Assembly: GCF_030296935.1 (NCBI RefSeq)
Contig: NZ_AP028032.1
Location: 1,922,001-1,986,000, forward strand
DNA length: 64,000 nucleotides
Reading direction: 5' to 3'
DNA from: Coprobacter fastidiosus
GTDB taxonomy: Bacteria > Bacteroidota > Bacteroidia > Bacteroidales > Coprobacteraceae
The notes under the pieces were generated by a model that saw only the letters and a program-made list of their open reading frames with translations, did not search any database and was not told the origin of the DNA. Positions 55,030-63,934 of this stretch are shown in pieces. Position 1 is the stretch's first letter, and each line of letters opens with the position of its first letter. The position numbers were made by a program, and so were the translations under genes.

Positions 55030-55060
55030 TTTGTAAAAACAAAAAACAATTCTATATTTG
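55030..55060 (+). promoter_or_regulatory. Promoter of the tRNA-Gly/tRNA-Leu pair
   Basis: TTTG (55030-55033), 19 bp, TATATTTG (55053-55060), 11 bp before the tRNA. Confidence 0.75.
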
Positions 55061-55071
55061 CAGTCGCAAAT

Positions 55072-55147
55072 GCGAAAATAGCTCAGTTGGTAGAGCATAA
55101 CCTTGCCAAGGTTAGGGTCGCGGGTTCGAGTCCCGTTTTTCGCTCCA
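55072..55147 (+). tRNA. tRNA-Gly (anticodon GCC), CCA encoded
   Basis: Full cloverleaf: acceptor GCGAAAA/TTTTCGC, D arm GCTC/GAGC, anticodon stem AACC/GGTT with loop TTGCCAA, T arm GCGGG-TTCGAGT-CCCGT, discriminator T then CCA. Confidence 0.96.
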
Positions 55148-55151
55148 GGCC

Positions 55152-55235
55152 GCCCGGATGGTGGAATGGTAGACACGAAGGACTTAAAATCCTTTGGCTA
55201 TTGCAGCTGTGCGGGTTCAAGTCCCGCTCCGGGTA
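55152..55235 (+). tRNA. tRNA-Leu (anticodon TAA)
   Basis: Class II cloverleaf: acceptor GCCCGGA/TCCGGGT, anticodon loop with TAA in GGACTTAAAATCC, long variable arm, T arm GCGGG-TTCAAGT-CCCGC, discriminator A. CCA is not encoded. It lies 4 bp after tRNA-Gly, same transcript. Confidence 0.94.
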
Positions 55236-55237
55236 CG

Positions 55238-55278
55238 AAAGGCGACAAATCAAAGTTTGTCGCCTTTTCGTTTTTTTT
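55238..55278 (+). terminator. Terminator of the tRNA pair
   Basis: A perfect 12-bp stem AAAGGCGACAAA/TTTGTCGCCTTT, 6-nt loop, then a long T-run. Confidence 0.9.
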
Positions 55279-55413
55279 ACAATACTCTATAAAAAACACA
55301 CCGATATTTACGCCTTTCACCTATTACTTATATTCAATTTTTATTTACCGAAAACACACTTATTTTGTACAAAAAAGAATATATTTACAACCTTATAAGT
55401 CAAAAAATAAAAT

Positions 55414-55893
55414 ATGGATACCATATTGATTATTTTAGGAATAATTTGCCTCATTACAGGAATAGCCGGATGTTTTCTTCCGGTTCTTCCGGGACCGCCA
55501 GTTGCCTATTTAGGCATTCTTTTCTTACACTTCACCGACAAAGTACAATATTCCGGCACACAATTGCTGATTTGGTTGCTTATCGTCATCATCACATTGG
55601 TCTTAGATTATTTCATCCCGATGCTGGGCAGCAAATATAGCGGTGGAAGTAAATGGGGAAACCGAGGTTGCCTAATCGGAACGATCGTCGGGCTCTTCTT
55701 TTTACCTTGGGGAATAATAGCCGGTCCTTTCTTTGGGGCTGTTATCGGCGAATTATTAGGGCAAAAAGAACTTTCTCATGCTATAAAATCAGGGTTGGGG
55801 TCTTTAGTCGGATTCTTACTGGGAACTGCATTAAAATTTATCGTATGCCTTTACTTTACATACACATTCATAACAAGTCTTATTAATGCCTAA
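55414..55893 (+). CDS. DUF456-family small membrane protein
   Basis: 159 aa with three to four hydrophobic helices and glycine-zipper-like stretches (GAVIGELLG, GSLVGFLLGTALKF). LITGIAGCFLPVLPGPPVAYLG at 14-35 and the central YFIPMLGSKYSGGSKWG are the DUF456 signature. Inner-membrane protein, function unknown. It stands alone. Confidence 0.88.
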   Translation: MDTILIILGIICLITGIAGCFLPVLPGPPVAYLGILFLHFTDKVQYSGTQLLIWLLIVIITLVLDYFIPMLGSKYSGGSKWGNRGCLIGTIVGLFFLPWGIIAGPFFGAVIGELLGQKELSHAIKSGLGSLVGFLLGTALKFIVCLYFTYTFITSLINA

Positions 55894-56048
55894 AAATATC
55901 ACACCAATTCGACCGATATCCTCAAGAAGTTATGCCACTAAAAATCTATATTCCGAGTTACGGTGACTCATATCTTCAAATTTTCCCTACTCAAATAAAG
56001 TTTTTCATTCAAAAGTAAATTTTGCAACTATAAGTAACAAATACTTTG

Positions 56049-56056
56049 TATTTTTG
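56049..56056 (+). promoter_or_regulatory. -7 promoter element of the HAD-aroB pair
   Basis: TATTTTTG, 21 bp before the ATG; a TTTG lies 24 bp upstream, slightly too far. Confidence 0.5.
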
Positions 56057-56077
56057 CAAAACTAAAAAAAAGACAAG

Positions 56078-56809
56078 ATGACGAATCCGGAAATACAGAC
56101 TTTTTTAGATAAGCATGGATATGACAAAATCGATCTGAAAGCCGTACTTATCGATATGGACGGTGTTTTGTATGATTCGATGAAAAATCACGCGAATGCG
56201 TGGTATGAAACGATTTCGGCTTTAGGCATAGATTCTACACCCCGTGAATTTTATTTATATGAAGGTAGAACCGGTGCTTCGACAATCAACCTACTATTCC
56301 AACGAGCATTCAACCGGCCGGCTACCGAAAAAGAGATCCACGAAATCTATGCAAAGAAAACCGAAAGTTTTAACCGCCAACCAAAAGCCGAAGCCATGCC
56401 GGGAGCGGCCGAATTTCTAAAAAAGATAAAAGCAGCCGGATTAACTCCGGTTTTGGTAACCGGATCAGGACAAACATCACTTCTTGATAAATTAGACCAC
56501 GAATACCCCGGAATCTTTACCCCGGAAACAATGGTAACCGCTTTTGACGTCAAATATGGAAAACCTCATCCCGAACCATATTTAATAGGATTGCAAAAAG
56601 CCAAAGCAAAGCCGAATCAGGCAATTGTCATCGAAAACGCCCCATTAGGTGTAGAAGCCGGAGTTGCCGCAGGGATCTTTACGATCGGAGTAAATACCGG
56701 ACCATTAGATGACGAAGTTCTTCTATCTGCCGGAGCAAACATGCTTGTTTCGGATATGCAAACTTTAGCTGATCGGTTCGAAGAAATATATACTACACTA
56801 AAACAATAA
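56078..56809 (+). CDS. HAD-family hydrolase (beta-phosphoglucomutase-like)
   Basis: 243 aa. Motif I IDMDGVLYDS (24-33) with nucleophile and acid/base Asp, motif II VTGSG near 130, motif III Lys in KYGKPHPEPY, motif IV VIENAPLGVEAGVAAG near 190. Four-helix cap after motif I (subfamily IA). Probably a sugar-phosphate phosphatase or mutase; substrate not determinable. Four bp before aroB, same operon. Confidence 0.88.
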   Translation: MTNPEIQTFLDKHGYDKIDLKAVLIDMDGVLYDSMKNHANAWYETISALGIDSTPREFYLYEGRTGASTINLLFQRAFNRPATEKEIHEIYAKKTESFNRQPKAEAMPGAAEFLKKIKAAGLTPVLVTGSGQTSLLDKLDHEYPGIFTPETMVTAFDVKYGKPHPEPYLIGLQKAKAKPNQAIVIENAPLGVEAGVAAGIFTIGVNTGPLDDEVLLSAGANMLVSDMQTLADRFEEIYTTLKQ

Positions 56810-56813
56810 GTCC

Positions 56814-57875
56814 ATGTCGAAACAACCCGTTATTTTCACACAAAATATATCTGAAAGTATCGATGAAATACTATCTCGTTATTCCTATGATAAGTTGTTT
56901 GTATTAACAGACCGGAACACTTTCAAATTTGCATTCCCTTTACTTGAAAACAGTAAGTTATGCAGTAACGCCGAACAGATCATCATCGAAGCGGACGACA
57001 CGCATAAAAACTTGGAGGCTTTAACCTCCGTATGGAAAATTTTAAGTGATAAACATGCTACCCGCCGTTCTTTTATGATCAATCTGGGTGGTGGCATGGT
57101 AACTGATCTGGGAGGATTTGCAGCATCCACATTCAAACGAGGTATTCGTTATATCAATATTCCCACAACATTATTAGGTGCGGTAGATGCTGCTGTAGGC
57201 GGGAAAACCGGAATCAACTTCAACGGACTAAAAAATGAAATCGGAGTATTTAATCCGGCCGAATCGGTATTGATTTCTACTGTTTTTTTTAAAACATTAT
57301 CTCGAGAACATCTCCTTTCGGGCTATGCAGAAATGCTTAAACACGGACTGATTAGCACTCCCGACACATATAACAAATTATTGACATTGGATTTCTCCGA
57401 TCTCGATTTAGACAAATTGCTGGGACTACTGGAAGAATCGGTAAAAGTAAAAGAACACATAGTGGAAGTTGATCCTTTTGAAAAGAATATCCGAAAATCT
57501 TTAAATCTCGGCCATACGGTAGGGCATGCATTCGAAAGTTTATCGCACGAACGCAAATCTCCGATACAACACGGATATGCCGTAGCTTGGGGACTGATTT
57601 GCGAACTGCTATTATCACACATGCATTTAGGGTTTCCGGTAGAGCGTATTCGTCAATTATCGACTTTCATTGCTGATAATTACGGTGCTTTTCCAATTAC
57701 GTGTGAAGATTACGACTCTTTATATGAAAAGATGACCCACGACAAAAAAAATGAATCGGATAGTGTCAATTTCACATTGCTGAAAGATGTCGGCATAGTG
57801 GAAATTAACCAAACAGCAACAAAAGAGGAAATATGTACCGCTTTTGATCTGTACCGAGATCTTTTTCATCTATAA
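56814..57875 (+). CDS. aroB: 3-dehydroquinate synthase
   Basis: Second step of the shikimate pathway. 353 aa; NAD motif GGGMVTDLGGFAASTFKRG near 95-113, IPTTLLGAVDAAVGGKTGINF near 120-140, zinc ligands in GYAEMLKHGLI, GHTVGHAFE and HGYAVAWG. Co-transcribed with the HAD gene. Confidence 0.96.
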   Translation: MSKQPVIFTQNISESIDEILSRYSYDKLFVLTDRNTFKFAFPLLENSKLCSNAEQIIIEADDTHKNLEALTSVWKILSDKHATRRSFMINLGGGMVTDLGGFAASTFKRGIRYINIPTTLLGAVDAAVGGKTGINFNGLKNEIGVFNPAESVLISTVFFKTLSREHLLSGYAEMLKHGLISTPDTYNKLLTLDFSDLDLDKLLGLLEESVKVKEHIVEVDPFEKNIRKSLNLGHTVGHAFESLSHERKSPIQHGYAVAWGLICELLLSHMHLGFPVERIRQLSTFIADNYGAFPITCEDYDSLYEKMTHDKKNESDSVNFTLLKDVGIVEINQTATKEEICTAFDLYRDLFHL

Positions 57876-57930
57876 AGAAATAGCTTTCCGCACAGAATAA
57901 GCCGTATTTCCCTAAATTTTATAGAAAAAT

Positions 57931-57961
57931 TTTGCTGGTAAAAATAAATATACTACTTTTG
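57931..57961 (+). promoter_or_regulatory. Promoter of tRNA-Pro
   Basis: TTTG (57931-57934), 19 bp, TACTTTTG (57954-57961), 13 bp before the tRNA. Confidence 0.75.
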
Positions 57962-57974
57962 CCTCACAATTAAT

Positions 57975-58049
57975 CGGGGCGTAGCTCAGTCCGGTTAGAG
58001 TACACGTCTGGGGGGCGTGTGGTCGCTGGTTCGAATCCAGTCACCCCGA
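57975..58049 (+). tRNA. tRNA-Pro (anticodon GGG)
   Basis: Cloverleaf with acceptor CGGGGCG/CACCCCG (one C-A mismatch), D arm GCTC/GAGT, anticodon stem CACGT/GCGTG with loop CTGGGGG, T arm CTGG-TTCGAAT-CCAG, discriminator A. CCA not encoded. Confidence 0.92.
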
Positions 58050-58053
58050 CACA

Positions 58054-58095
58054 CATGGCCATAACTTATTGATATTCAATAAGTTATGGCCATGT
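58054..58095 (+). terminator. Long perfect palindrome behind tRNA-Pro
   Basis: An inverted repeat of ~19 bp per arm (CATGGCCATAACTTATTGA and its complement) with a 3-4 nt loop, 4 bp after the tRNA. The following TCGCTATTTTG is only partly T-rich. Most likely the tRNA terminator. Confidence 0.6.
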
Positions 58096-58159
58096 CGCTA
58101 TTTTGTGCCGGGAGAAATACGGGAGAGGGTTGAAAAAAATGACTTTCATAATTTGTTTT

Positions 58160-58290
58160 TAAAACCTTATCTGAAAATTTCCGATAAAATTATCCATTCA
58201 GTTATATAAGTCTTTTTTTCAGTTTGTTTTTCTAATACGACATCCCTTATTAACTCTCTCGAAATGTCTGTATAAAATTTAAACAAGATT
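58160..58290. repeat. Dispersed intergenic repeat, copy E (eroded)
   Basis: It shares AAATTTCCGATAAA, GTTATATAA, CTCTCTCGAAA and the end TAAAATTTAAACAAG with the reverse of copy A and with copy C. Same orientation as copies C and D. It lies in the 310-bp gap between tRNA-Pro and priA, otherwise empty. Confidence 0.5.
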
Positions 58291-58389
58291 TTGTGACAAT
58301 ATTCTTTAATTTATAATTAAACGGAAAGAACACCATAAATATACGGCATTTTACTATTTTTGTCTGACAATTCTAAATCCGTATCAGTC

Positions 58390-60855
58390 GTGTCCCAATT
58401 TGCCGATGTCATATTACCTCTTCCGTTACATAAATATTATACATACCGTATTCCTGCGGAATTAAAAGAAAATTTATCTACCGGAAGCCGGGTTATCGTC
58501 CCCTTCGGACGAAAAAAATATTATACGGCTATCGTCATTTTTACTCACAATCATGCACCTGCCGATTATGAGACAAAAGAAATCATCTCTTTATTAGACA
58601 ATGAACCTATTTTACGGCGTCCTCAACTCAAATTTTGGGAATGGATTGCCGGATATTATTTCTGTTCTGTCGGCGATGTGTATAAAGCGGCATTACCGTC
58701 GGGGTTAAAATTAGAAAGCGAAACCTTGGTTTCTCCTAACCCTGATTATGAAGAAAATCCGGACAATCGACTGATAGAAAGGGAGTCAATATTATTAGAC
58801 ACACTAAGCAAGTATCCCAAAATCTCAGTACAAGATCTGGAAAAAGAGAGCGGATTACGCAATATTTTACCCGTTATCCGTACTCTGCTCGACAAAGAGG
58901 CCTTATTCATTACAGAACAGATAAAACGGAAATATCGTCCTAAAACCGAGACATATATAAAACTGGCTTTCGGACCGGAAGAACAAGAGAAATTACGGCC
59001 CATTTTCGAACAATTAGCTCCTGCCAAGAAACAGCTCAAATTATTGATGGCCTATCTCGAATTGTCATCATTCATGCAAAGAGGGCAATTTAAAGAAGTA
59101 CCCCGAAACACTCTGCTCGAAAGAGCCGATGTATCCTCATCTGTCCTTTCAGGGCTGATCGACAAAGGAATACTGATCTCTTATAAACGGGAGATAAGCC
59201 GGTTAGACACTTCCGGACGGTCTGCCGAGCCTGCTCATGCTCTCAATACAGTGCAGCAAAAAGCTCTTGACCAAATATTTCATTCTTTCAAGGATAAAGA
59301 GGTTACTTTGCTGCACGGTGTAACTTCCAGCGGTAAGACTGAGATATATATCCACCTGATTCAAGAAGTCATTCAAAAAGGGAGACAGGTGCTTTATCTC
59401 GTTCCCGAAATAGCTTTGACCACTCAACTTACAACCCGACTACAACGGGTTTTCGGAGACAGTCTTGCTATTTACCATTCCAAATTTACGGATAACGAAC
59501 GCGTAGAGATATGGAACAATCTCCTAAAGGACAAGGGAATACGAGTCATTCTCGGAGTGCGATCCTCGATATTTTTGCCTTTCAGAGACTTAGGACTGGT
59601 TATTGTAGATGAAGAACACGAAAATACGTATAAACAACAAGATCCTGCACCACGCTATCATGCCCGTAACGCAGCCATCGTATTGGCATCGATGCACGGC
59701 GCAAAAACATTATTAGGAAGTGCAACTCCGGCTTTAGAAAGCTATTATAATGCACAACAAGGGAAATATGGATTCGTAGAACTTACCTCCCGATTCGAAG
59801 ATATACAATTGCCCCGAATATTAGTAGCCAACACTCAAGAACTTCGTCGTAAAAAACAGATGACCGGCAATATATCTCCTCTGCTTCTCGATGAAGCCAA
59901 TCAGGCCCTAAAAAGAGGAGAACAAGTCATTTTATTTCAAAACCGTAGAGGTTTCGCCCCGGTAATAGAATGCAAACTTTGCGCCTGGGTTCCCAAATGC
60001 AAATATTGCGACGTAACGTTAACCTATCATAAACGATATCATCAGCTTACTTGTCATTATTGCGGATATACATGTGAAGTTCCCAGACAATGCCCGGCCT
60101 GCGGACATACCGAAATCGATATTCGAGGATTCGGGACAGAGCGCATCGAAGAAGATATAGCCCAATATTTTCCGGATTACCAAATCGCCCGTATGGATCT
60201 GGACACCACTCGTACACGGAAGGCTTATGAACAACTGATCGAAGACTTCGAACAGCACAAAACTCAAATTCTGGTCGGGACTCAAATGATCACCAAAGGA
60301 CTGGACTTCGATAATGTAAGCGTAGTCGGTATTTTAAGTGCCGATACAATGATGAATTTCCCTGATTTCAGAGCTCACGAACGGGCATTTCAGCTTATGG
60401 CTCAAGTTGCAGGACGCGCCGGACGAAAGAAGCGTCAGGGTACTGTAATTCTGCAAACGGCACAGCCCGAACATCCGCTCATACAACAAGTTATCAACCA
60501 CGACTACGCAGGAATGTTTCATACGCAATTGAAAGAGCGTCAGCAATTCTCCTATCCCCCTTTCTTTCGGTTGATATATATTTATCTGAAACATAGGGAT
60601 GAAACAATTCTCAATTCGGTTGCATGTTCTTATGCAACACGTTTACGACAAGTTTTCGCTCATCGCATATTAGGCCCGGATCTTCCTCCCGTTGCCCGGA
60701 TACAATCTCTATATATCCGCAAAATCGTTCTAAAAGTAGAAAATAATGCATCTATGGCAAAAGTGAGAGAACTCTTATATCAGGCTCAAGACGATATGTT
60801 AAAAGACGAACGATTCAAATCTGTTACCGTATATTACGATGTCGATCCTATGTAA
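58390..60855 (+). CDS. priA: Primosomal replication restart helicase PriA
   Basis: PriA reloads the replisome at stalled forks. About 821 aa from GTG 58390 (MSQFADVILPLPLHKYYTYRIP). The frame also opens at a TTG at 58360, but that codon is inside the -7 box TATTTTTG (58355-58362). N-terminal 3'-binding domain 1-105; Walker A LHGVTSSGKTEIY near 310; DEEH box VIVDEEHENTY near 410; eight zinc cysteines ~540-590 (CKLCAWVPKCKYC ... CHYCGYTCEVPRQCPAC); helicase C-terminal motif VAGRAGRK. It is directly upstream of a DnaA-box-rich region. Confidence 0.93.
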   Translation: MSQFADVILPLPLHKYYTYRIPAELKENLSTGSRVIVPFGRKKYYTAIVIFTHNHAPADYETKEIISLLDNEPILRRPQLKFWEWIAGYYFCSVGDVYKAALPSGLKLESETLVSPNPDYEENPDNRLIERESILLDTLSKYPKISVQDLEKESGLRNILPVIRTLLDKEALFITEQIKRKYRPKTETYIKLAFGPEEQEKLRPIFEQLAPAKKQLKLLMAYLELSSFMQRGQFKEVPRNTLLERADVSSSVLSGLIDKGILISYKREISRLDTSGRSAEPAHALNTVQQKALDQIFHSFKDKEVTLLHGVTSSGKTEIYIHLIQEVIQKGRQVLYLVPEIALTTQLTTRLQRVFGDSLAIYHSKFTDNERVEIWNNLLKDKGIRVILGVRSSIFLPFRDLGLVIVDEEHENTYKQQDPAPRYHARNAAIVLASMHGAKTLLGSATPALESYYNAQQGKYGFVELTSRFEDIQLPRILVANTQELRRKKQMTGNISPLLLDEANQALKRGEQVILFQNRRGFAPVIECKLCAWVPKCKYCDVTLTYHKRYHQLTCHYCGYTCEVPRQCPACGHTEIDIRGFGTERIEEDIAQYFPDYQIARMDLDTTRTRKAYEQLIEDFEQHKTQILVGTQMITKGLDFDNVSVVGILSADTMMNFPDFRAHERAFQLMAQVAGRAGRKKRQGTVILQTAQPEHPLIQQVINHDYAGMFHTQLKERQQFSYPPFFRLIYIYLKHRDETILNSVACSYATRLRQVFAHRILGPDLPPVARIQSLYIRKIVLKVENNASMAKVRELLYQAQDDMLKDERFKSVTVYYDVDPM

Positions 60856-61030
60856 GAGCTTGTCTAAATTTTCCAACAGAAAAATATTATCAGGTCATTT
60901 TTGCGCTTTCTTCCGGTCTGTTTTCCCGTTTTCACTCGTCAGATAGCCCGCTATCATCCTCCTAAAAACAGAAAAACATCCTCGAAAGAAACTCTCAAAA
61001 CTGACCCGAGCAAAATTTACGACAGGCTCT
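60856..61030. repeat. Dispersed intergenic repeat, copy C (best preserved)
   Basis: 175 bp beginning on the base after the priA stop. Ends are inverted: GAGCTTGTCTAAATTTT at the left and AAAATTTACGACAGGCTC at the right. Internal blocks include CGCTTTCTTCCGGTCTGTTT, AGATAGCCCGCTATC, ACATCCTCGAAAGAAACTC and CTGACCCGAGC. The last two recur in copy D, and most recur in reverse in copies A and B. Confidence 0.72.
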
Positions 61031-61091
61031 AAGAGTTACAATAATACTTTTATTTTGAGTAAACTCAATCCCCCAATAAATAAAAGTTTGA

Positions 61092-61602
61092 TTATCCAAC
61101 CGATTATCAACGAATAGTTTATAACTTACAAATTACATCGGACTATTAACAATGTTATCAACAATTCATGTTTATAACTCTTCTGATAAAAAATATAACT
61201 TAATAAAAATAAAGACATTAACATTATCAACTGTTGTTAATAACAAAAACAGAAGTCCAACGAGTAACCGATTTTTCGACCTGTGTTTTAGCCTCTTTTC
61301 CGCAATGACCGAGTTATTAACGGAACACAATCGGAGTTATTCACAAAAATACCTAACTTATGCACAACACTTGTTCATATCCTTCTCAAAATTAATTTAT
61401 AATTACCTATATATCTGACAATTAAAATTATCAACAACCGTTCATATCCCCTGTTCATTACTTAATGTCGAATATTCTGATGTAAACCGAATAAAATTAA
61501 CCCGAATAGATATGATTTATCAAAAATTAAATACGGAAAATTTTCCACAATTAAATATCGTTTGTACATTTGCAATCGTAAAAAAGAGTTTAATTATCAA
61601 CT
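61092..61602. other. oriC: DnaA-box cluster, candidate origin of replication
   Basis: About 590 bp without a real gene, very AT-rich. It holds many 9-mers one or two bases from TTATCCACA: TTATCCAAC 61092, TTATCAACG 61104, TTATCAACA 61155, TTATCAACT 61224, TTATTAACA 61243-61235 (minus), TTATTAACG 61314, TTATTCACA 61337, TTATGCACA 61358, TTATCAACA 61428, TTTTCCACA 61541, TTATCAACT 61594. Such density is typical of bacterial origins. dnaA itself is not in the window, and I could not compute GC skew. The mdh -7 box TACATTTG (61565-61572) lies inside. Confidence 0.6.
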
Positions 61603-61620
61603 AATAAATAAAGAATTATT

Positions 61621-62562
61621 ATGTCAAAAGTAACAGTCGTAGGTGCAGGTAACGTAGGTGCTACATGCGCAAATGTATTGGCTTTTAATGAAGTGGCCGA
61701 CGAAGTAGTATTGTTGGATATCAAAGAAGGCGTAGCAGAAGGTAAGGCATTGGACATGATGCAGACAGCAACCTTGCTCGGTTTTGATACTCGTATCACA
61801 GGAGTTACCAACGATTATACAAAAACCGCAGGTTCTGACGTTGTTGTCATTACATCCGGTATTCCTCGTAAACCGGGTATGACTCGCGAAGAATTGATCG
61901 GTGTAAATGCAGGGATTGTAAAATCGGTTGCAGCAAGTGTATTAGCACACTCTCCTAACGCAATCATTATCTGCGTAAGCAATCCTATGGACACTATGAC
62001 TTATTTGATTCAGAAAACTTCGGGACTTCCTAAAAACCGCGTAATCGGTATGGGTGGAGCATTGGACAGCTCTCGTTTCAAATGCTACTTAAGCAAGGCC
62101 TTGAATGCCAACCCCAATGAAGTGGAAGGCGTTGTAATCGGCGGTCATGGCGACACGACAATGATTCCTTTAACTCGTCTTGCTACCTATAAAGGTTTGC
62201 CGGTATCTCAACTTCTCGATGCCGAAACTTTAGAAAAAGTTGCTGCCGACACTATGGTAGGAGGTGCTACATTGACAAAATTACTAGGAACTTCTGCATG
62301 GTATGCTCCGGGTGCGGCTGCTGCATACGTTGTTGAATCTATCCTTCACGATCAGAAAAAAATCGTTCCTTGCAGTGTATATCTGGAAGGCGAATACGGA
62401 CAGTCAGACATCTGCATAGGCGTTCCGGTTGTTTTGGGTCGCACCGGTTGGGAAAAAGTTGTCGATTTCAAACTTAATGATGCAGAAAAAGAGTTGTTCG
62501 AAAAAAGTGCTGCTGCCGTTCACAAGACAAACAGTGTACTTCACGAGATCAAAGCTCTCTAA
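61621..62562 (+). CDS. mdh: Malate dehydrogenase (LDH-like type)
   Basis: Interconverts malate and oxaloacetate with NAD. 313 aa; Rossmann motif GAGNVGATCAN at 8-18; substrate loop GIPRKPGMTREEL near 80-92, where Arg residues mark malate rather than lactate; NPMD near 120; catalytic GGHGDTTM near 175. Monocistronic: -7 box TACATTTG (61565-61572) in front and a terminator behind. Confidence 0.97.
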   Translation: MSKVTVVGAGNVGATCANVLAFNEVADEVVLLDIKEGVAEGKALDMMQTATLLGFDTRITGVTNDYTKTAGSDVVVITSGIPRKPGMTREELIGVNAGIVKSVAASVLAHSPNAIIICVSNPMDTMTYLIQKTSGLPKNRVIGMGGALDSSRFKCYLSKALNANPNEVEGVVIGGHGDTTMIPLTRLATYKGLPVSQLLDAETLEKVAADTMVGGATLTKLLGTSAWYAPGAAAAYVVESILHDQKKIVPCSVYLEGEYGQSDICIGVPVVLGRTGWEKVVDFKLNDAEKELFEKSAAAVHKTNSVLHEIKAL

Positions 62563-62584
62563 AAATTACCGTATTTTCGATAAT

Positions 62585-62618
62585 AAAAAGCCTGTTTGCA
62601 AGTTGCAACAGGCTTTTT
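62585..62618 (+). terminator. Terminator of mdh
   Basis: A 12-bp stem AAAAAGCCTGTT/AACAGGCTTTTT with T-run, 23 bp after mdh. Confidence 0.88.
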
Positions 62619-62625
62619 CATTAAT

Positions 62626-62778
62626 AGCCTGTTTAAATCGATAAAATTATATATCCGAATCTTTCGAGTCTTTTGCAACCTATTTTCTCATTCCGGTACA
62701 CCACACAGTCAACTGCCGCCTTTAACTTCTTCCGAAAGGAACTCCCAAACCTGACCCGAGTAAAATCTAGCAGGTTTC
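62626..62778. repeat. Dispersed intergenic repeat, copy D
   Basis: 153 bp right behind the mdh terminator. It starts AGCCTGTTTAAATCGATAAA and ends CTGACCCGAGTAAAATCTAG-CAGGTTT. The right half (CTTCCGAAAGGAACTC, then CAAACCTGACCCGAGTAAAAT) matches copy C closely; the middle is diverged. Confidence 0.65.
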
Positions 62779-62886
62779 AAAACCAGATTTTAAACACAAA
62801 TAACCATTTTTCATACATCAAGGTTAACGGATATTTGTACTTTTGGAAAAATAAGATCAATTGTCACCAACTAATACAAAAGAAAT

Positions 62887-63885
62887 ATGCAAATCGAAAA
62901 AATTGATTTTTACGGAATGTCAGCCATTCATTTCGAAGCAGGCGGATATGAAGCAATTATGATTCCCGAAATCGGGGCTAATGTCGTTAAACTAAGCCAT
63001 AAAGCTTCCGGCACAAATATATTGCGAACTCCGGCAGAAGACGAAATAGAGACTTTCAAAGGACGACCTCAAGTATTCGGACTTCCGCTTTTATTCCCTC
63101 CTAACCGTATCGAGGACGGAACTTATTCATTCGAGAACCGTACATACAAATATCCGATTACCATCCCCGCTCAGAACAATTACCATCATGGGATCATTAA
63201 ATCCCAGCCGTTTATAATTACCCGGACAGAAACCGGAAATGACTACGTAGAAATAGAGGCTTCTTATTTCTCTAACTTATTTAATGATCCCATTTATAAA
63301 CATTTTCCTCATGAATTCATTTGCCGCATGATTTTCCGACTGTCGGCAGAAGGTTTAAAACAAACTACCGTTTTCATCAATCAAAGCAAAGAAAATATGC
63401 CTATAGGCATGGGATTCCACACTCCTATCAATGTTCCCTTCACAACAAACGGAAAGCGAAACAACTATAAACTGAAACTGTCGGTGGGAAAACGCTGGGA
63501 AATGAGCGAACGTTCGCTCCCGACCGGAAAACTCAACGACTTGAACGAAGAAGAAGCTCTACTGCGCACCGAGGGTCTTTATCCTTTCGGCAAAGCAATA
63601 GAATGGGCTTTAACTAACGAACCGCTATCGATAGACGGGAAAAACTATAACGGAGCGATTCTGACCGATACAGAAAAAGGAATAAGCGTATTCTATGAAA
63701 CCGACGAGCAATTTAAACACTGGACTCTCTGGAACAACGGTGGCGAAGTTCCCTATGTATGTCCTGAACCGCAAAGCTGGGCAACGAACGCTCCGAACTT
63801 GAAACTGCCGGCACAACTCACCGGTTTTCAATTTATAGAACCCGGTAAAGAGTGGAAAGCCGTAACACGGTTATATGTGAGATAG
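62887..63885 (+). CDS. Aldose 1-epimerase family protein
   Basis: 332 aa with the galactose-mutarotase beta-sandwich pattern: MIPEIGANVVKLSH near 25, GLPLLFPPNRIEDGTY near 65-80 (the conserved N-R sugar contact), HHGIIKSQPF near 100 (catalytic His region), GFHTPINVPF near 180. The usual catalytic Glu region near the C-terminus is replaced by FKHWTLWNNGGEVPYVCPEPQSWA, typical of YeaD/COG2017 relatives that act on other sugars or phospho-sugars. Stand-alone gene with a terminator behind. Confidence 0.88.
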   Translation: MQIEKIDFYGMSAIHFEAGGYEAIMIPEIGANVVKLSHKASGTNILRTPAEDEIETFKGRPQVFGLPLLFPPNRIEDGTYSFENRTYKYPITIPAQNNYHHGIIKSQPFIITRTETGNDYVEIEASYFSNLFNDPIYKHFPHEFICRMIFRLSAEGLKQTTVFINQSKENMPIGMGFHTPINVPFTTNGKRNNYKLKLSVGKRWEMSERSLPTGKLNDLNEEEALLRTEGLYPFGKAIEWALTNEPLSIDGKNYNGAILTDTEKGISVFYETDEQFKHWTLWNNGGEVPYVCPEPQSWATNAPNLKLPAQLTGFQFIEPGKEWKAVTRLYVR

Positions 63886-63898
63886 ATAATTCATATAC

Positions 63899-63934
63899 GA
63901 AAAACAGTCGCCTGAAAAACAGCGGCTGTTTTTC
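63899..63934 (+). terminator. Terminator of the epimerase gene
   Basis: Stem AAAAACAGTCGC/GCGGCTGTTTTT (one G-T pair), A-rich loop, T-run. The last ~65 bp of the window hold nothing I can assign. Confidence 0.8.

Noticed and set aside
55087-55429. Two overlapping plus-strand frames of 103-108 codons
   Set aside because: They read through tRNA-Gly, tRNA-Leu and the terminator.
61152-61418. 88-codon plus-strand frame in the priA-mdh gap
   Set aside because: Its composition is that of AT-rich non-coding DNA, it has no domain or promoter, and it runs through the DnaA-box cluster.
62673-62906. 77-codon frame upstream of the epimerase gene
   Set aside because: It begins inside repeat copy D and runs into the epimerase start; no protein-like pattern.
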